Source: Mucilaginibacter sp. PAMC 26640
Lineage (GTDB): Bacteria > Bacteroidota > Bacteroidia > Sphingobacteriales > Sphingobacteriaceae
Assembly: GCA_001596135.1 (NCBI GenBank)
Contig: CP014773.1
Location: forward strand, 4,526,001-4,590,000
DNA: 64,000 nucleotides
Reading direction: 5' to 3'
Notes under the pieces: model-generated
What the model was told of the DNA's origin: nothing
Database searches by the model: none
Seen by the model: only the letters and a program-made list of their open reading frames with translations
In this document: positions 20,001 through 27,433 of the stretch, one piece after another
Position numbering within the stretch: position 1 is the first letter of the stretch
Layout of the letters: the number at the start of each line of letters is the position of its first letter
Program-made: the position numbers and the translations under genes

Positions 20001-20500
20001 TGCAGAATACGCCCGATGGTACAAATGTTTTTGTGTTGAGCTCGTTGGATAAAACGATCTGGAATTTGAAGCTCTCTGTAGATAAGTATGTGTTGAATAC
20101 GAAAACGGTGAGCCTTTCAATACTGGCGCGCACCATGGTAACCGCTCCTGACAACAGCACTTTATACGTAATACTGCAGCAGACAATGAGTTCGGCCATG
20201 GTTACGGTAAATGTTGCTGACTTAACTTCGTGGGAACATAAATTCCCGGCATCCTATTCAACGCTTATCAACTTCCAACAGGCTGTAGTTTCGCCAGATG
20301 GCAGCATGTTATTCATCACTGATGCAAATATTGCAGGGGTACGGATAATGAGCGCAGCAACATTAAGAGTAATTCAAACCTTATCGTGGTCAAGCATTGA
20401 ATACCCCGTGGGCATAGCCATTCAGCGCAACGGATCGGCGGTTTATATTACCGGTTTCAACAGCAATAACATGACCATGATTAATCAAATCATAAACTAA
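17036..20500 (+). CDS. Multidomain beta protein: two shared modules, Ig-like domains, YVTN-type propeller
   Basis: A protein of 1154 residues. Residues about 30-160 and 185-335 are two copies of the beta module also found at the end of the 1354-residue protein; the second ends YVQYQNVPGYNDG. Residues about 330-500 contain two Ig-like domains with the pattern of a Ser/Trp strand after NPSVINNGEASVDITW. From about 520 to the end, repeated units such as SPAGIAVDPSGLNVYVAMSG and KPNALSMANDGTAAYITNG form a YVTN/NHL-like beta-propeller. There is no signal peptide or anchor. It is separated from the upstream gene by 68 bp and the downstream gene by 34 bp. Propellers and Ig domains usually bind proteins or ligands, so a recognition or assembly role is inferred. 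Confidence 0.75.
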   Translation: MKQETTFPQLSFAINNKEQANTIYITTDPANNQLTFTITTNIENTHLNIGQLVPPADASSSTGTELYLDLSSLQIPAADFAKIVCTATGWLFQSYPDSIICMAPTADTVIGVTDTVTIEIANLILPNPPETPNVNIPVTYYRASPITIGNLPQVSFFKVLLQAAPDGSEDLHEAVDCALTTTPFIVNTIDNYGQVQNNITLAFKPGTKPTTVKAGSSTTFTVSFVYAPNAPGYGALTTPQSACDNIVVEQGENASAWSVTPNTNAANPCWVLQPPKDAPIIGTGTGAIVSFYVNDIVTRFEPGSTLMYVQYQNVPGYNDGAYYITLTKVPHVSISSINVNPNPSVINNGEASVDITWAAKDYTSLMLMPFYQDVTSVNSFKAKLKKSTLINLVATGAGNSANQATATITADVLPVINSFDVTPTDVYYHDYPHDAKFYWEVDTNDTVLLVNDTTGASENVPKNSSKTINVTAPGMWSLIPQDTANPYTLARNVLVQSFKLDPQPKATTITPTTAVASPSAEFISVLDKTGNTINILNALNFSQYVPPITAGGSPVDEVFSYNGVYLFVLNATGSVTVIKVTWDASKGLYSFNTLTTLTIEGTPVRIAISNDDKYIFVTTALTGLGKLVVIENTGVDQFTIKQSIELTQSPAGIAVDPSGLNVYVAMSGDNSIAVIGYSSVNNAFTYNRSITNIPQNPIDIAVGDPQGKTLMVVCTAANQLMVLDYDDDGTSPRQSIEIKTGPVRIATTPDRAYAIVINNTSNDGVLVSCYGGTGSCKVLEAGLKTGNKPNALSMANDGTAAYITNGDKAVVTLNVMNYQVRNTPIDIGKQPTSVIASNDGKKVVMWHNALYISAKPGFTKGIYIYETSSGSVSTRLEEDTIVKCVFSSTDPTALMYLIKQNIAEVTVMETLRFTVKSAIQIPKGAGSVQRFPVELGMSANAKNLYVLTRDASGKYSFLAFTADETKGTYTLNTDVDVFTNSSTSNNVLMQNTPDGTNVFVLSSLDKTIWNLKLSVDKYVLNTKTVSLSILARTMVTAPDNSTLYVILQQTMSSAMVTVNVADLTSWEHKFPASYSTLINFQQAVVSPDGSMLFITDANIAGVRIMSAATLRVIQTLSWSSIEYPVGIAIQRNGSAVYITGFNSNNMTMINQIIN

Positions 20501-20534
20501 TAAACCTAATTATTCACTTTTAAACAATAAACAC

Positions 20535-21593
20535 ATGAGTTACAATGGATTTTTTATCAGAGACTATATTGGTGAAACAATAGATAGTTCAACAGGTACC
20601 AACTGGACCAATTCGCCGGATATCATTTGTCCGGGCCCTACGCCATTGCCTGACCCTTCTGTGATTATAAACGCAAGTAATTATAATGACGGCACGCCAT
20701 CAATAAGTAATCAAACCCCGCTTGTAAATAATTGGGTGTATGTACGGGGAGTAAATCCTCAATCCGTTCCGCAAACTTCAACGGTGTTTCTTTATTATGT
20801 GGATACATCGATCATACTGTGGCCGCAAAACTGGAAATATGATACCATCACGTTCGGCGGAACAACGCAAAACTGGTTTCAGCTTGACGCCCCTGCCAGC
20901 AGCAATAATCAGGGCATAGCCGGAACCATAGCGCCCTTTGGCTGGATCCCGCCACGGAATAACATCCACTATTGTTTGGTTGCCTGGGCAACTAACGGCG
21001 CAGACCAGCTCACACCACCAGATCTGGGAGCTATTGGTACCGTGAACGATATGGCCACCTTTATACTTAGCCATCCTAATATCGGCTGGAAAAACACCAC
21101 CGAAGTTGACGCCACCGTACCTACCATGCAGGGGTCGGCTTCCATTATAGGGCCGTCGGCGGGAGGTGTGCTAAACCTTGGTTTACAATGTCACAAACTT
21201 CCTACCGATGGCTACATTGAATTTTCGGTACCAGGTCCTGATTCGGATAATACCATCATCTTCCCTAAAACGCCTATTATATCAACAAACTACGCGCCAA
21301 CGTTCCAGGTTGAGTACCCGCCAAATTTTACTACACAAATGAACTGGACTTATTACCAGGGAGCAACACCATGCCCAGACGGCGCAAACGTAATTCCAAT
21401 ATCAGGAACTTGGGGTCTTACAGAATCATTTATAGATCATGTAAGAAAAGTAGCGCCAGGCCATTTGGTAGGTGCACATTTTTATGGTACGCCTGCCGAA
21501 TTCTTAAAACGTGACGCACCTGCAGCAATGTTAAGCGGCCCTCCAAAAAATATGATGATCGTTGGCTCGGTTCCATTCAAAATGGTTCGCTAA
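20535..21593 (+). CDS. Uncharacterised 352-residue beta protein, last gene of the cluster
   Basis: A 352-residue protein starting MSYNGFFIRDYIG, without a signal peptide. An N-terminal beta-sandwich (about 45-180) has the pattern NNWVYVRGVNPQ then VFLYYVDTS and WPQNW, resembling CARDB-like or other Ig-type folds. The middle contains PTMQGSASIIGPSAGG and the C-terminus is a mixed segment (WGLTESFIDHVRKVAPGHLV). I do not recognise the family. It is the sixth co-directional gene, 34 bp after the propeller gene, and a strong terminator follows 22 bp after its stop. A minor component of the same complex or surface structure is the simplest reading. Confidence 0.6.
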   Translation: MSYNGFFIRDYIGETIDSSTGTNWTNSPDIICPGPTPLPDPSVIINASNYNDGTPSISNQTPLVNNWVYVRGVNPQSVPQTSTVFLYYVDTSIILWPQNWKYDTITFGGTTQNWFQLDAPASSNNQGIAGTIAPFGWIPPRNNIHYCLVAWATNGADQLTPPDLGAIGTVNDMATFILSHPNIGWKNTTEVDATVPTMQGSASIIGPSAGGVLNLGLQCHKLPTDGYIEFSVPGPDSDNTIIFPKTPIISTNYAPTFQVEYPPNFTTQMNWTYYQGATPCPDGANVIPISGTWGLTESFIDHVRKVAPGHLVGAHFYGTPAEFLKRDAPAAMLSGPPKNMMIVGSVPFKMVR

Positions 21594-21614
21594 TAAACCG
21601 CAAAAACCAATGTA

Positions 21615-21652
21615 AAAAAAACACTTTCCCGCTTTGGGAAAGTGTTTTCTTT
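21615..21652 (+). terminator. Strong intrinsic terminator of the beta-protein cluster
   Basis: A perfect stem of ACACTTTCCC and GGGAAAGTGT around a GCTTT loop, preceded by an A-run and followed by TTTTCTTT. It lies just after the stop of the 352-residue gene and closes the 17-kb transcription unit. Confidence 0.9.
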
Positions 21653-21775
21653 ATAAAACCCGCAAGCTGATGATATCGATTAGATTAGGAACATGCTTAT
21701 TCTTTTAATAAGCTTTTTACGAACTCGCTCATGGCCAATAGTCATCTAGTTATCTAACGAAATTGCGCATATAGT

Positions 21776-21983
21776 GAGCCGTACAAACAAAATAATTGAG
21801 CCATACAAGCAACTGTAGATTTGTTTGAACATTCATATTTGTACCATGAAAAACATCACAAAAATTCAGTTGGGTAATAATGGCCCGTTGGTATCTAAGC
21901 TTGGTCTGGGCTGCATGCGGATGTCGTCCATTTGGGGCGGCCCTACTCCAAACGAGGCCGAAAGTGTGGCTACGATCCACGAA
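21776..21983 (+). repeat. Right copy of the ~208-bp direct repeat
   Basis: Intact counterpart of 1977-2184: about 70 bp of leader plus the first 45 codons of the aldo/keto reductase. The leader conservation suggests it carries the reductase promoter, but I cannot place -33 and -7 boxes with confidence. Confidence 0.85.
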
Positions 21984-22817
21984 GCGTTAGATAGTGGCAT
22001 TAACTTTTTAAACACCGGCGACTTTTACGGCGCCGGCCATAATGAAATGCTGATAGGTAAAGCCATTAAAGGTAGGCGCGATGATGCCTTCATCAGCGTA
22101 AAGTTTGGTGCCATCTTTCACAATGGCCAGTGGCTGGGCATGGATCTGCGGCCTGTAGCGATCAAAAATTTCGTCAATTATTCGCTCACCCGTTTGGGCA
22201 TTGAAACCATTGACCTGTACCAGCCCAGCAGGATGGACAACAGCGTGCCGGTGGAAGATATCATTGGCACAGTTGCCGACCTGGTAAAAGAGGGTAAGGT
22301 GCGCCACATCGGTGTTTCGGAAATTACTGCAGAGCAGCTGCGCAGCGCCAATCGTGTTCACCCCATCAGCGCATTGGAGATTGGTTATTCGCTGGCCGAG
22401 CGCGGGATTGAACATGAACTGCTGCCCGCAGCAAACGAACTGGGCATTGCCGTAGTGGCCTTTGCAAACACCGCCGAAGGTTTATTGACTGGCGACCTGA
22501 AAGCGCCGCTTGCCGAAAATGATTACCGGAACCATTTTTCGCGTTTCCAGGGTGAAAACTTAATCCATAACCTGGAAAAGGTGGCAATTTTAAAGCAATT
22601 TGCCGGAGATAAGGGTTACACGCCAACCCAGGTAGCCATTGCATGGGTGAATGCACAAGGCGATTTGATGATGCCTCTAGTGAGCATGAGCCGCAGATCG
22701 CGTTTGCCTGAAAATATGGCAGCTATGGGAATTGTATTTACTCCGGAGGAAATGAACCTGTTAAACCATACTTTTGCCCCTGGCGCTATATTGGGCGGCA
22801 CTTATTTGGAACGCTAA
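21846..22817 (+). CDS. Aldo/keto reductase
   Basis: A 323-residue NADP-dependent oxidoreductase of the aldo/keto reductase superfamily. Asp59 and Tyr61 (NTGDFYG), and Lys86 (ISVKFG) of the catalytic tetrad are visible. The fourth position, often His, reads LYQPSR (124-129), as in the AKR subgroup with DLYQPAR. KEGKVRHIGVSE fits the family. An in-frame TTG lies at 21825, but the ATG at 21846 is chosen because the truncated copy at 2049 conserves this start and spacing. The AraC regulator starts directly after the stop codon, so the two are co-transcribed and the regulator may control the reductase. The substrate, probably an aldehyde or ketone, is unknown. Confidence 0.9.
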   Translation: MKNITKIQLGNNGPLVSKLGLGCMRMSSIWGGPTPNEAESVATIHEALDSGINFLNTGDFYGAGHNEMLIGKAIKGRRDDAFISVKFGAIFHNGQWLGMDLRPVAIKNFVNYSLTRLGIETIDLYQPSRMDNSVPVEDIIGTVADLVKEGKVRHIGVSEITAEQLRSANRVHPISALEIGYSLAERGIEHELLPAANELGIAVVAFANTAEGLLTGDLKAPLAENDYRNHFSRFQGENLIHNLEKVAILKQFAGDKGYTPTQVAIAWVNAQGDLMMPLVSMSRRSRLPENMAAMGIVFTPEEMNLLNHTFAPGAILGGTYLER

Positions 22818-23621
22818 ATGGAAAGCCCTGCAGAAATTCTCCCCGGTGTTATTTTTTATTCGTATCTGTCGGCTGTACGGAGAGAAAAAGTATGTTTCTG
22901 GAACCACCATACCCTGATCTTCCAGGTGTCTGGAGCGTTTGTTTTAGAAACGTCTGCGCAAAAAATTGCGATGGGCGGGGGAGAATTGCTGCTGATTGGC
23001 AAAAACCAGCTGGGTACCTTAACCAAAACACCCCTGCCCGGCGCCAATTATGAAACCATTGTGATTTCCCTGCAGGAGGACCTGCTGCGAAAGATCGTAC
23101 TGGAAGAAAAGCTGGAAGCGGACCGGAAGTATGTAGGTCCACCAAATTTGCTCATCCCGATCAACGAATTTCTGCAGGGTTATTTCCAATCCATCATTCC
23201 ATATGCACGAAACTCCGGGGCAGAGATGACGGACGAAATGGGCATTTTAAAGGTGAAAGAAGGGGTTAAACTGCTCCTGCTGGCTTTGCCAGTACTTCGC
23301 AATTTCTTATTCGACTTTTCGGCACCGTACAAAATCGACCTGGAAAAGTTTATGCTGAACAACTACACTTTTAATGTGCCTGTTGAAAAATTTGCACAGC
23401 TTACCGGCCGAAGCCTGGCAGCCTTTAAGCGGGATTTTTTGAAAACATTTGGTGCCCCGCCCCGCCACTGGTTGCAGGATAAGCGACTGACAGAAGCCAG
23501 GTACCTCATGGAAACCAAACAAAAAAAGCCTTCGGCTATTTACCTGGAACTGGGGTTTGAGAGCCTTTCACACTTTTCAAGTTCCTACAAGAAAAAGTTC
23601 GGCAAGTCGCCCACGGGGTGA
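22818..23621 (+). CDS. AraC-family transcriptional regulator
   Basis: A 267-residue regulator. The N-terminal part (about 1-150) is a cupin-like sensor (ILIFQVSGAFVLET would sit in its strands; the visible text is HTLIFQVSGAFVLE). The C-terminal 100 residues hold two HTH motifs typical of AraC proteins: VEKFAQLTGRSLAAFKRDF, then RYLMETKQ and LGFESLSHFSSSYKKKFG. The ATG follows the reductase TAA without a gap. Co-transcription suggests it responds to a compound related to the reductase reaction. It is convergent with the ebo operon, only 58 bp from the end of eboF, with no clear terminator between. Confidence 0.9.
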   Translation: MESPAEILPGVIFYSYLSAVRREKVCFWNHHTLIFQVSGAFVLETSAQKIAMGGGELLLIGKNQLGTLTKTPLPGANYETIVISLQEDLLRKIVLEEKLEADRKYVGPPNLLIPINEFLQGYFQSIIPYARNSGAEMTDEMGILKVKEGVKLLLLALPVLRNFLFDFSAPYKIDLEKFMLNNYTFNVPVEKFAQLTGRSLAAFKRDFLKTFGAPPRHWLQDKRLTEARYLMETKQKKPSAIYLELGFESLSHFSSSYKKKFGKSPTG

Positions 23622-23679
23622 ACCGGCTACCCGCAACAAGCATGCAATTTTAGGTAAGACCAATTGGATTGCCGGCGTG

Positions 23680-25038
23680 TTAGCTGCTAGCGCTAAGTGT
23701 GTCAAAAATCACATCAAAAACGTCGACCGCTGTTAAAGTTTGATTGGAAATGGCACTACCGGTCACTAATACCGGCTTGTATTGATCCTCTATATTTACC
23801 CGGCCATGCGATCCTTTGATCAGCGAGGCATCCAGCGGGATCACATCCATAACATAACGGAAACCCATTTTTTTCCGGAGCAATTTATAAGCCGCACGCC
23901 CTTTTGAAGTCATAAACATTTCAACAGGATCGTACCCCGGCTTTTTATGAATATCTACTACTCGGGCATAGTCCGGCGCAACGGCATCGTCCAGCCAAAA
24001 ATAGTAGGTGAACCAACTATCTTTATCAGCCATTACCACCAGGTCTCCTGCGCGTTCGTGGTCGATATGGTATTTGGCTTGTTCTTCCCGATCAAGCACC
24101 AGCTCCACACCCTTAACGCCGCTAAGCAGCGTTTTCACGCTTTGCGTAACAGAGGGGTCATTGATATAAATATGTGCTATCTGGTGATCGGCCACCGCAA
24201 AGGCTTTGGAAGCGCCGGGATCCAGCAGTTCCAGCCCGCGCTCTGTCCGTATGCCCAGCATACCCTCCTGCCGAAGCAAACGATTTAAGTGCACGGGGTT
24301 ATTTACGGGTGCAATACCATATTCGGAAAGCAGGATTATCCTGGCGCCCTTGCGCTCGTAAAAGCTCACCAGGTCCTTCACCACCCCGTCTATTTGATTG
24401 AGCTCGGGTGCTGTTTGGGGCGAGGTTGGACCAAATTTTTGCAGGCAGTAATCCAGGTGCGGCAGATAGATGAGCGTAAGAGTTGGATCATGAAGATCAT
24501 CCGTATGCATCGCCGCATCGGCTATCCAGCGGGTAGACTTGATATTAGCGCCGGGTCCCCAAAACTGGAACAAGGGGAACTGGCCCAGTTTTTCCTGCAA
24601 TACATCGCGCAGCTCGGCAGGCTGTGAATAGCAATCGGGCATTTTACGGCCGTCGGCCAGATAGTTTGGCCGGGGTGTAACCGAGTAATCGGCAGTGGAA
24701 TACATATTATACCACCAGAACATCATAGATGTGGTGAATGAGGGATCGAGTGCTTTGGCTTTATCCCAGATCTTTTCGCCCGTTACCAGCTTGTTAGATT
24801 GTTTCCAGAACTTTACCTCACTGTCTGCACGGTCATACCAGCCATTGCCGACGATGCCGTTTTCGGCCGGCCACTTACCGGTTAAATAGGCAGATTGTAC
24901 CGAGGTGGTTACCGCAGGCAATAGCGGCTCAATCAGTTTGAGGTTATTTTTTGCAATGTAATCTTTCAGGAATGGCGTATGCTCACCTATCACTGAGGTA
25001 GACAGGCCAACAATATCAATAACGACCGTTTTATGCAT
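23680..25038 (-). CDS. eboF: EboF, alkaline-phosphatase-superfamily protein of the ebo operon
   Basis: A 452-residue member of the type I phosphodiesterase/nucleotide pyrophosphatase branch of the alkaline phosphatase superfamily. The nucleophile region LPAVTTSVQSAYLTGKWP (Thr) is present, as are HLDYCLQKFG and GSHGRV, which supply metal ligands. The usual SDHG ligand motif reads LSEYGIAPV here, and the first Asp motif reads VIDIVGLS instead of the usual DGxR type, so the metal site looks modified. It is the last gene of the operon, 11 bp after eboE. No signal peptide is visible, which suggests cytoplasmic action. Reaction and substrate are unknown; phosphate-ester cleavage is inferred from the fold. 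Confidence 0.85.
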   Translation of the reverse strand: MHKTVVIDIVGLSTSVIGEHTPFLKDYIAKNNLKLIEPLLPAVTTSVQSAYLTGKWPAENGIVGNGWYDRADSEVKFWKQSNKLVTGEKIWDKAKALDPSFTTSMMFWWYNMYSTADYSVTPRPNYLADGRKMPDCYSQPAELRDVLQEKLGQFPLFQFWGPGANIKSTRWIADAAMHTDDLHDPTLTLIYLPHLDYCLQKFGPTSPQTAPELNQIDGVVKDLVSFYERKGARIILLSEYGIAPVNNPVHLNRLLRQEGMLGIRTERGLELLDPGASKAFAVADHQIAHIYINDPSVTQSVKTLLSGVKGVELVLDREEQAKYHIDHERAGDLVVMADKDSWFTYYFWLDDAVAPDYARVVDIHKKPGYDPVEMFMTSKGRAAYKLLRKKMGFRYVMDVIPLDASLIKGSHGRVNIEDQYKPVLVTGSAISNQTLTAVDVFDVIFDTLSASS

Positions 25039-25049
25039 AACGTAAATTT

Positions 25050-26240
25050 TTATGAATTGATCTGATCGATTACCCAGGCCAGTTCGCGGCTGATGGAACT
25101 CGTCATAGGAATCTTAAGCTCCGGCGGTAACACACCCCAGGTATAAGTTTCAATTTCCAAATGGTTTGTTAATAGTTGCGCTTTCCATAGCGCCAGTGTT
25201 TCCCGGATGTCGCTTTGCGTAGAACTCAGCAAGCCAAACTGTTCCAGAAAAATTGGTACGTGAAAATGGGCACGCCATTCGGCAGCATCCTCTTTGGATA
25301 GTAATGCATCGGGCAAATCCGGATAGCGGTTCAGCCGACCGTCTTCAAGTCGTTCAATTACCTGATGCAGGTAGGTTGACTCGTCAAATTTGGCAAACTC
25401 GTTTAAAATGGCCTTTTTATTCTCGGGGTAATGATCAAATGAAGCTTTGAGGGCGGCGCTAATTTGTATTTTACCCGTTTTAATGCCCTTTGCAGAAAGT
25501 TCTGCAACTACTTCTTCATGCCGCTCATACCCGATTGCAAAATGGCAAACATCGTAACATAGATTGATATGGCGTTTTATTATTTGTTCTGCATCGCTTT
25601 GATCAGCAAAATATGCTATCCCGAGGGGTAATAGTTCCTGTTCGTACCAATCAATAAACTCGCGACCGGTTTCTAATAAACCATCCGGCTCTGGCTCGAT
25701 GTCCAAATGCAAAACCTCACCGGTTTGCTCAAAAATATCATTAAGCTGGCGGGCTATCTTGAGGATATTCCTGGTGGCTGTAAGGGTAGCCTCCTTTATT
25801 TCACCGGAAGTAGTAAACCAATACTTATAACTTAATGGTGAGGTGGATATGCCACCATCCATGCCTTCGGGAAGCAGCCTGACCAAAATTTCAAACAGGC
25901 GCTGTGTGTAAGCTAGTCTTTCGTTTGTGGTCCAGTCCGGCGCATGAACCTTATCTTTAACAACCGTATCATGAAAGCCGCCATAGGGGAAACCGTTCAT
26001 GGTAAATACGTAGGCATTGTTCTCCTGTAACCAATCTATAAATTGCTGCACATTATTACCGGCTAAGATCTCTATGCTGGCCTGGTTAGACAAACGCAGG
26101 CCTATCCCCATAGGGGCATTGGGCGATACTTCCGTTTTAATTTGAGGGAAATTTTGCTGCAATGCTTCAAAATGTGCGTCCCAGCTTTCGCCAGGATGGA
26201 TATTTGTGCAGTAGGTTAGATGTGCGTTATGAATCTGCAT
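25050..26240 (-). CDS. eboE: EboE, metabolite traffic protein (TIM-barrel)
   Basis: A 396-residue soluble protein with the look of a xylose-isomerase-like or sugar-phosphate-isomerase TIM barrel: HLTYCTNIHPGESW at the start, GMDGGISTSPLSYKYW (about 130-145), EVLHLDIEPEPDGLL with acidic residues (about 195-210), NLCYDVCHFAIGYE (about 240) and an ending EIETYTWGVLPPE. His, Asp and Glu residues at strand ends could bind a divalent metal. In other bacteria the family is known only through ebo clusters. Here it lies 16 bp after eboD and 11 bp before eboF. Its reaction is not established. Confidence 0.85.
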   Translation of the reverse strand: MQIHNAHLTYCTNIHPGESWDAHFEALQQNFPQIKTEVSPNAPMGIGLRLSNQASIEILAGNNVQQFIDWLQENNAYVFTMNGFPYGGFHDTVVKDKVHAPDWTTNERLAYTQRLFEILVRLLPEGMDGGISTSPLSYKYWFTTSGEIKEATLTATRNILKIARQLNDIFEQTGEVLHLDIEPEPDGLLETGREFIDWYEQELLPLGIAYFADQSDAEQIIKRHINLCYDVCHFAIGYERHEEVVAELSAKGIKTGKIQISAALKASFDHYPENKKAILNEFAKFDESTYLHQVIERLEDGRLNRYPDLPDALLSKEDAAEWRAHFHVPIFLEQFGLLSSTQSDIRETLALWKAQLLTNHLEIETYTWGVLPPELKIPMTSSISRELAWVIDQINS

Positions 26241-26256
26241 GCTTTTATTCTGATGG

Positions 26257-27405
26257 TTATTGCTTTATGTCAGCTAATATACGACCGGCTTGTTCCAGTA
26301 AACTGGCATCCATCTCGTGCACTTCCTCGCCTTTGCCTATGGCGCGTAGCAGCATAATGGTTAACTGCCCGCCGAGGTGTTCCCTAAATTCCTCCAAACC
26401 GGCCAGCACTGGGCTCTTACCTTCGTTTACCTGCAACAGAGGATGGGTGATCTCAAACCCTAAACCAAGAAGCACATCAATCACACGGCGGGTATCGGCA
26501 GATGACAAACGCCCTGATAAGTTAGAATACACGGTATCCAAAGCGATGCCGAGTGCTACAGCTTCACCATGTTTAACATCAAAATTACTCAGATATTCCA
26601 GCTTATGTGCACTCCAATGACCAAAATCTAATGGTCGGGAAGAGCCGCTTTCAAACGGGTCGGCACCTGCAATATGTTCCATATGCAGCTTGGCACAGCG
26701 CCAAACCAGTTGCTTCATGGCGGCCATATTCCGATGTGCAAGCAAGGTCACGTTATTTTCTATCCACTCAAAAAATTCTTCGTCTTTTATCAAGGCCACT
26801 TTAATTGCTTCAGATATTCCCGAACGCCAGTCGCGATTGGATAAAGTGGTTAGGAAATATTCGTCGTTGAATACCGCTGCAGGTGGAGCAAATGTGCCCA
26901 GAAAGTTCTTTTTGTTAAAGTAATTGATGCCGTTCTTTACACCAATACCCGAATCGTTTTGCGATAAAACGGTGGTTGGGATGCGAATGTGTTTAATACC
27001 GCGATGCGATACGGCGGCGGCGTAACCTGCCATATCCAAAACAGAACCGCCACCAATAGCGGCAATATAGGAATGGCGGTCAACCCCGTGAAAGTTCACC
27101 GCTTCGAGCACCTGGTCAAAATAGCTGGAATCATTTTTCGCCTCCTCACCGCCGGCTACCACCAGCATTTCTTCCACAAGTTTCACCTCCGTGTTAGCGG
27201 TAAAATAGGCTTTGATTTGCGCGGTAAGTTGTGGATGCGCATCAATAACACCAGCATCAATCACAAAAAAAATTTGCTGCGGTGCCTTGCTTGTTATTTG
27301 TGAAAAGAAACTGCTCAATGTTGAATTGCTCGCATCGAACAGGCCGGCAGTAAAAAATACTTTATATTCATATTGTACAGTGAACGACTGTTGTAAATGT
27401 TGCAT
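26257..27405 (-). CDS. eboD: EboD, 3-dehydroquinate synthase-like enzyme
   Basis: A 382-residue homologue of the dehydroquinate synthase family (sugar-phosphate cyclases). The NAD-binding GGGSVLDMAGYAAA and the active-site segments IPTTVLSQNDSGIGVKNGIN, GISEAIKVALI and KHGEAVALGIALD are all recognisable, so the metal and substrate sites are largely kept. Its place in the ebo operon (28 bp after eboC, 16 bp before eboE) and differences such as SGIGVKNG where AroB normally has a SVGGKTG-like loop suggest it is not the shikimate-pathway enzyme but cyclises another sugar phosphate. The product is unknown. Confidence 0.88.
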   Translation of the reverse strand: MQHLQQSFTVQYEYKVFFTAGLFDASNSTLSSFFSQITSKAPQQIFFVIDAGVIDAHPQLTAQIKAYFTANTEVKLVEEMLVVAGGEEAKNDSSYFDQVLEAVNFHGVDRHSYIAAIGGGSVLDMAGYAAAVSHRGIKHIRIPTTVLSQNDSGIGVKNGINYFNKKNFLGTFAPPAAVFNDEYFLTTLSNRDWRSGISEAIKVALIKDEEFFEWIENNVTLLAHRNMAAMKQLVWRCAKLHMEHIAGADPFESGSSRPLDFGHWSAHKLEYLSNFDVKHGEAVALGIALDTVYSNLSGRLSSADTRRVIDVLLGLGFEITHPLLQVNEGKSPVLAGLEEFREHLGGQLTIMLLRAIGKGEEVHEMDASLLEQAGRILADIKQ

Positions 27406-27433
27406 GATAAATACTGATCAATAAATTAAAAGA

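Noticed and set aside
4722..21593. A contractile injection or tailocin cluster
   Set aside because: No sheath, tube, baseplate, spike or ATPase protein is recognisable, and none of the proteins has a tail-fibre signature I could support.
6296..21980. Numerous long antisense frames inside the beta-protein cluster
   Set aside because: They follow from the codon use and composition of the real genes; none has a plausible protein pattern or spacing.
1977..21983. Attachment sites of an integrative element
   Set aside because: The repeats are about 90 % identical and cover a gene start, and there is no integrase or tRNA, so att sites are not supported. A duplication scar is kept instead.
26257..27405. 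Shikimate-pathway aroB
   Set aside because: The protein is a dehydroquinate synthase homologue, but its place inside the full ebo order and its altered active-site loop favour EboD.
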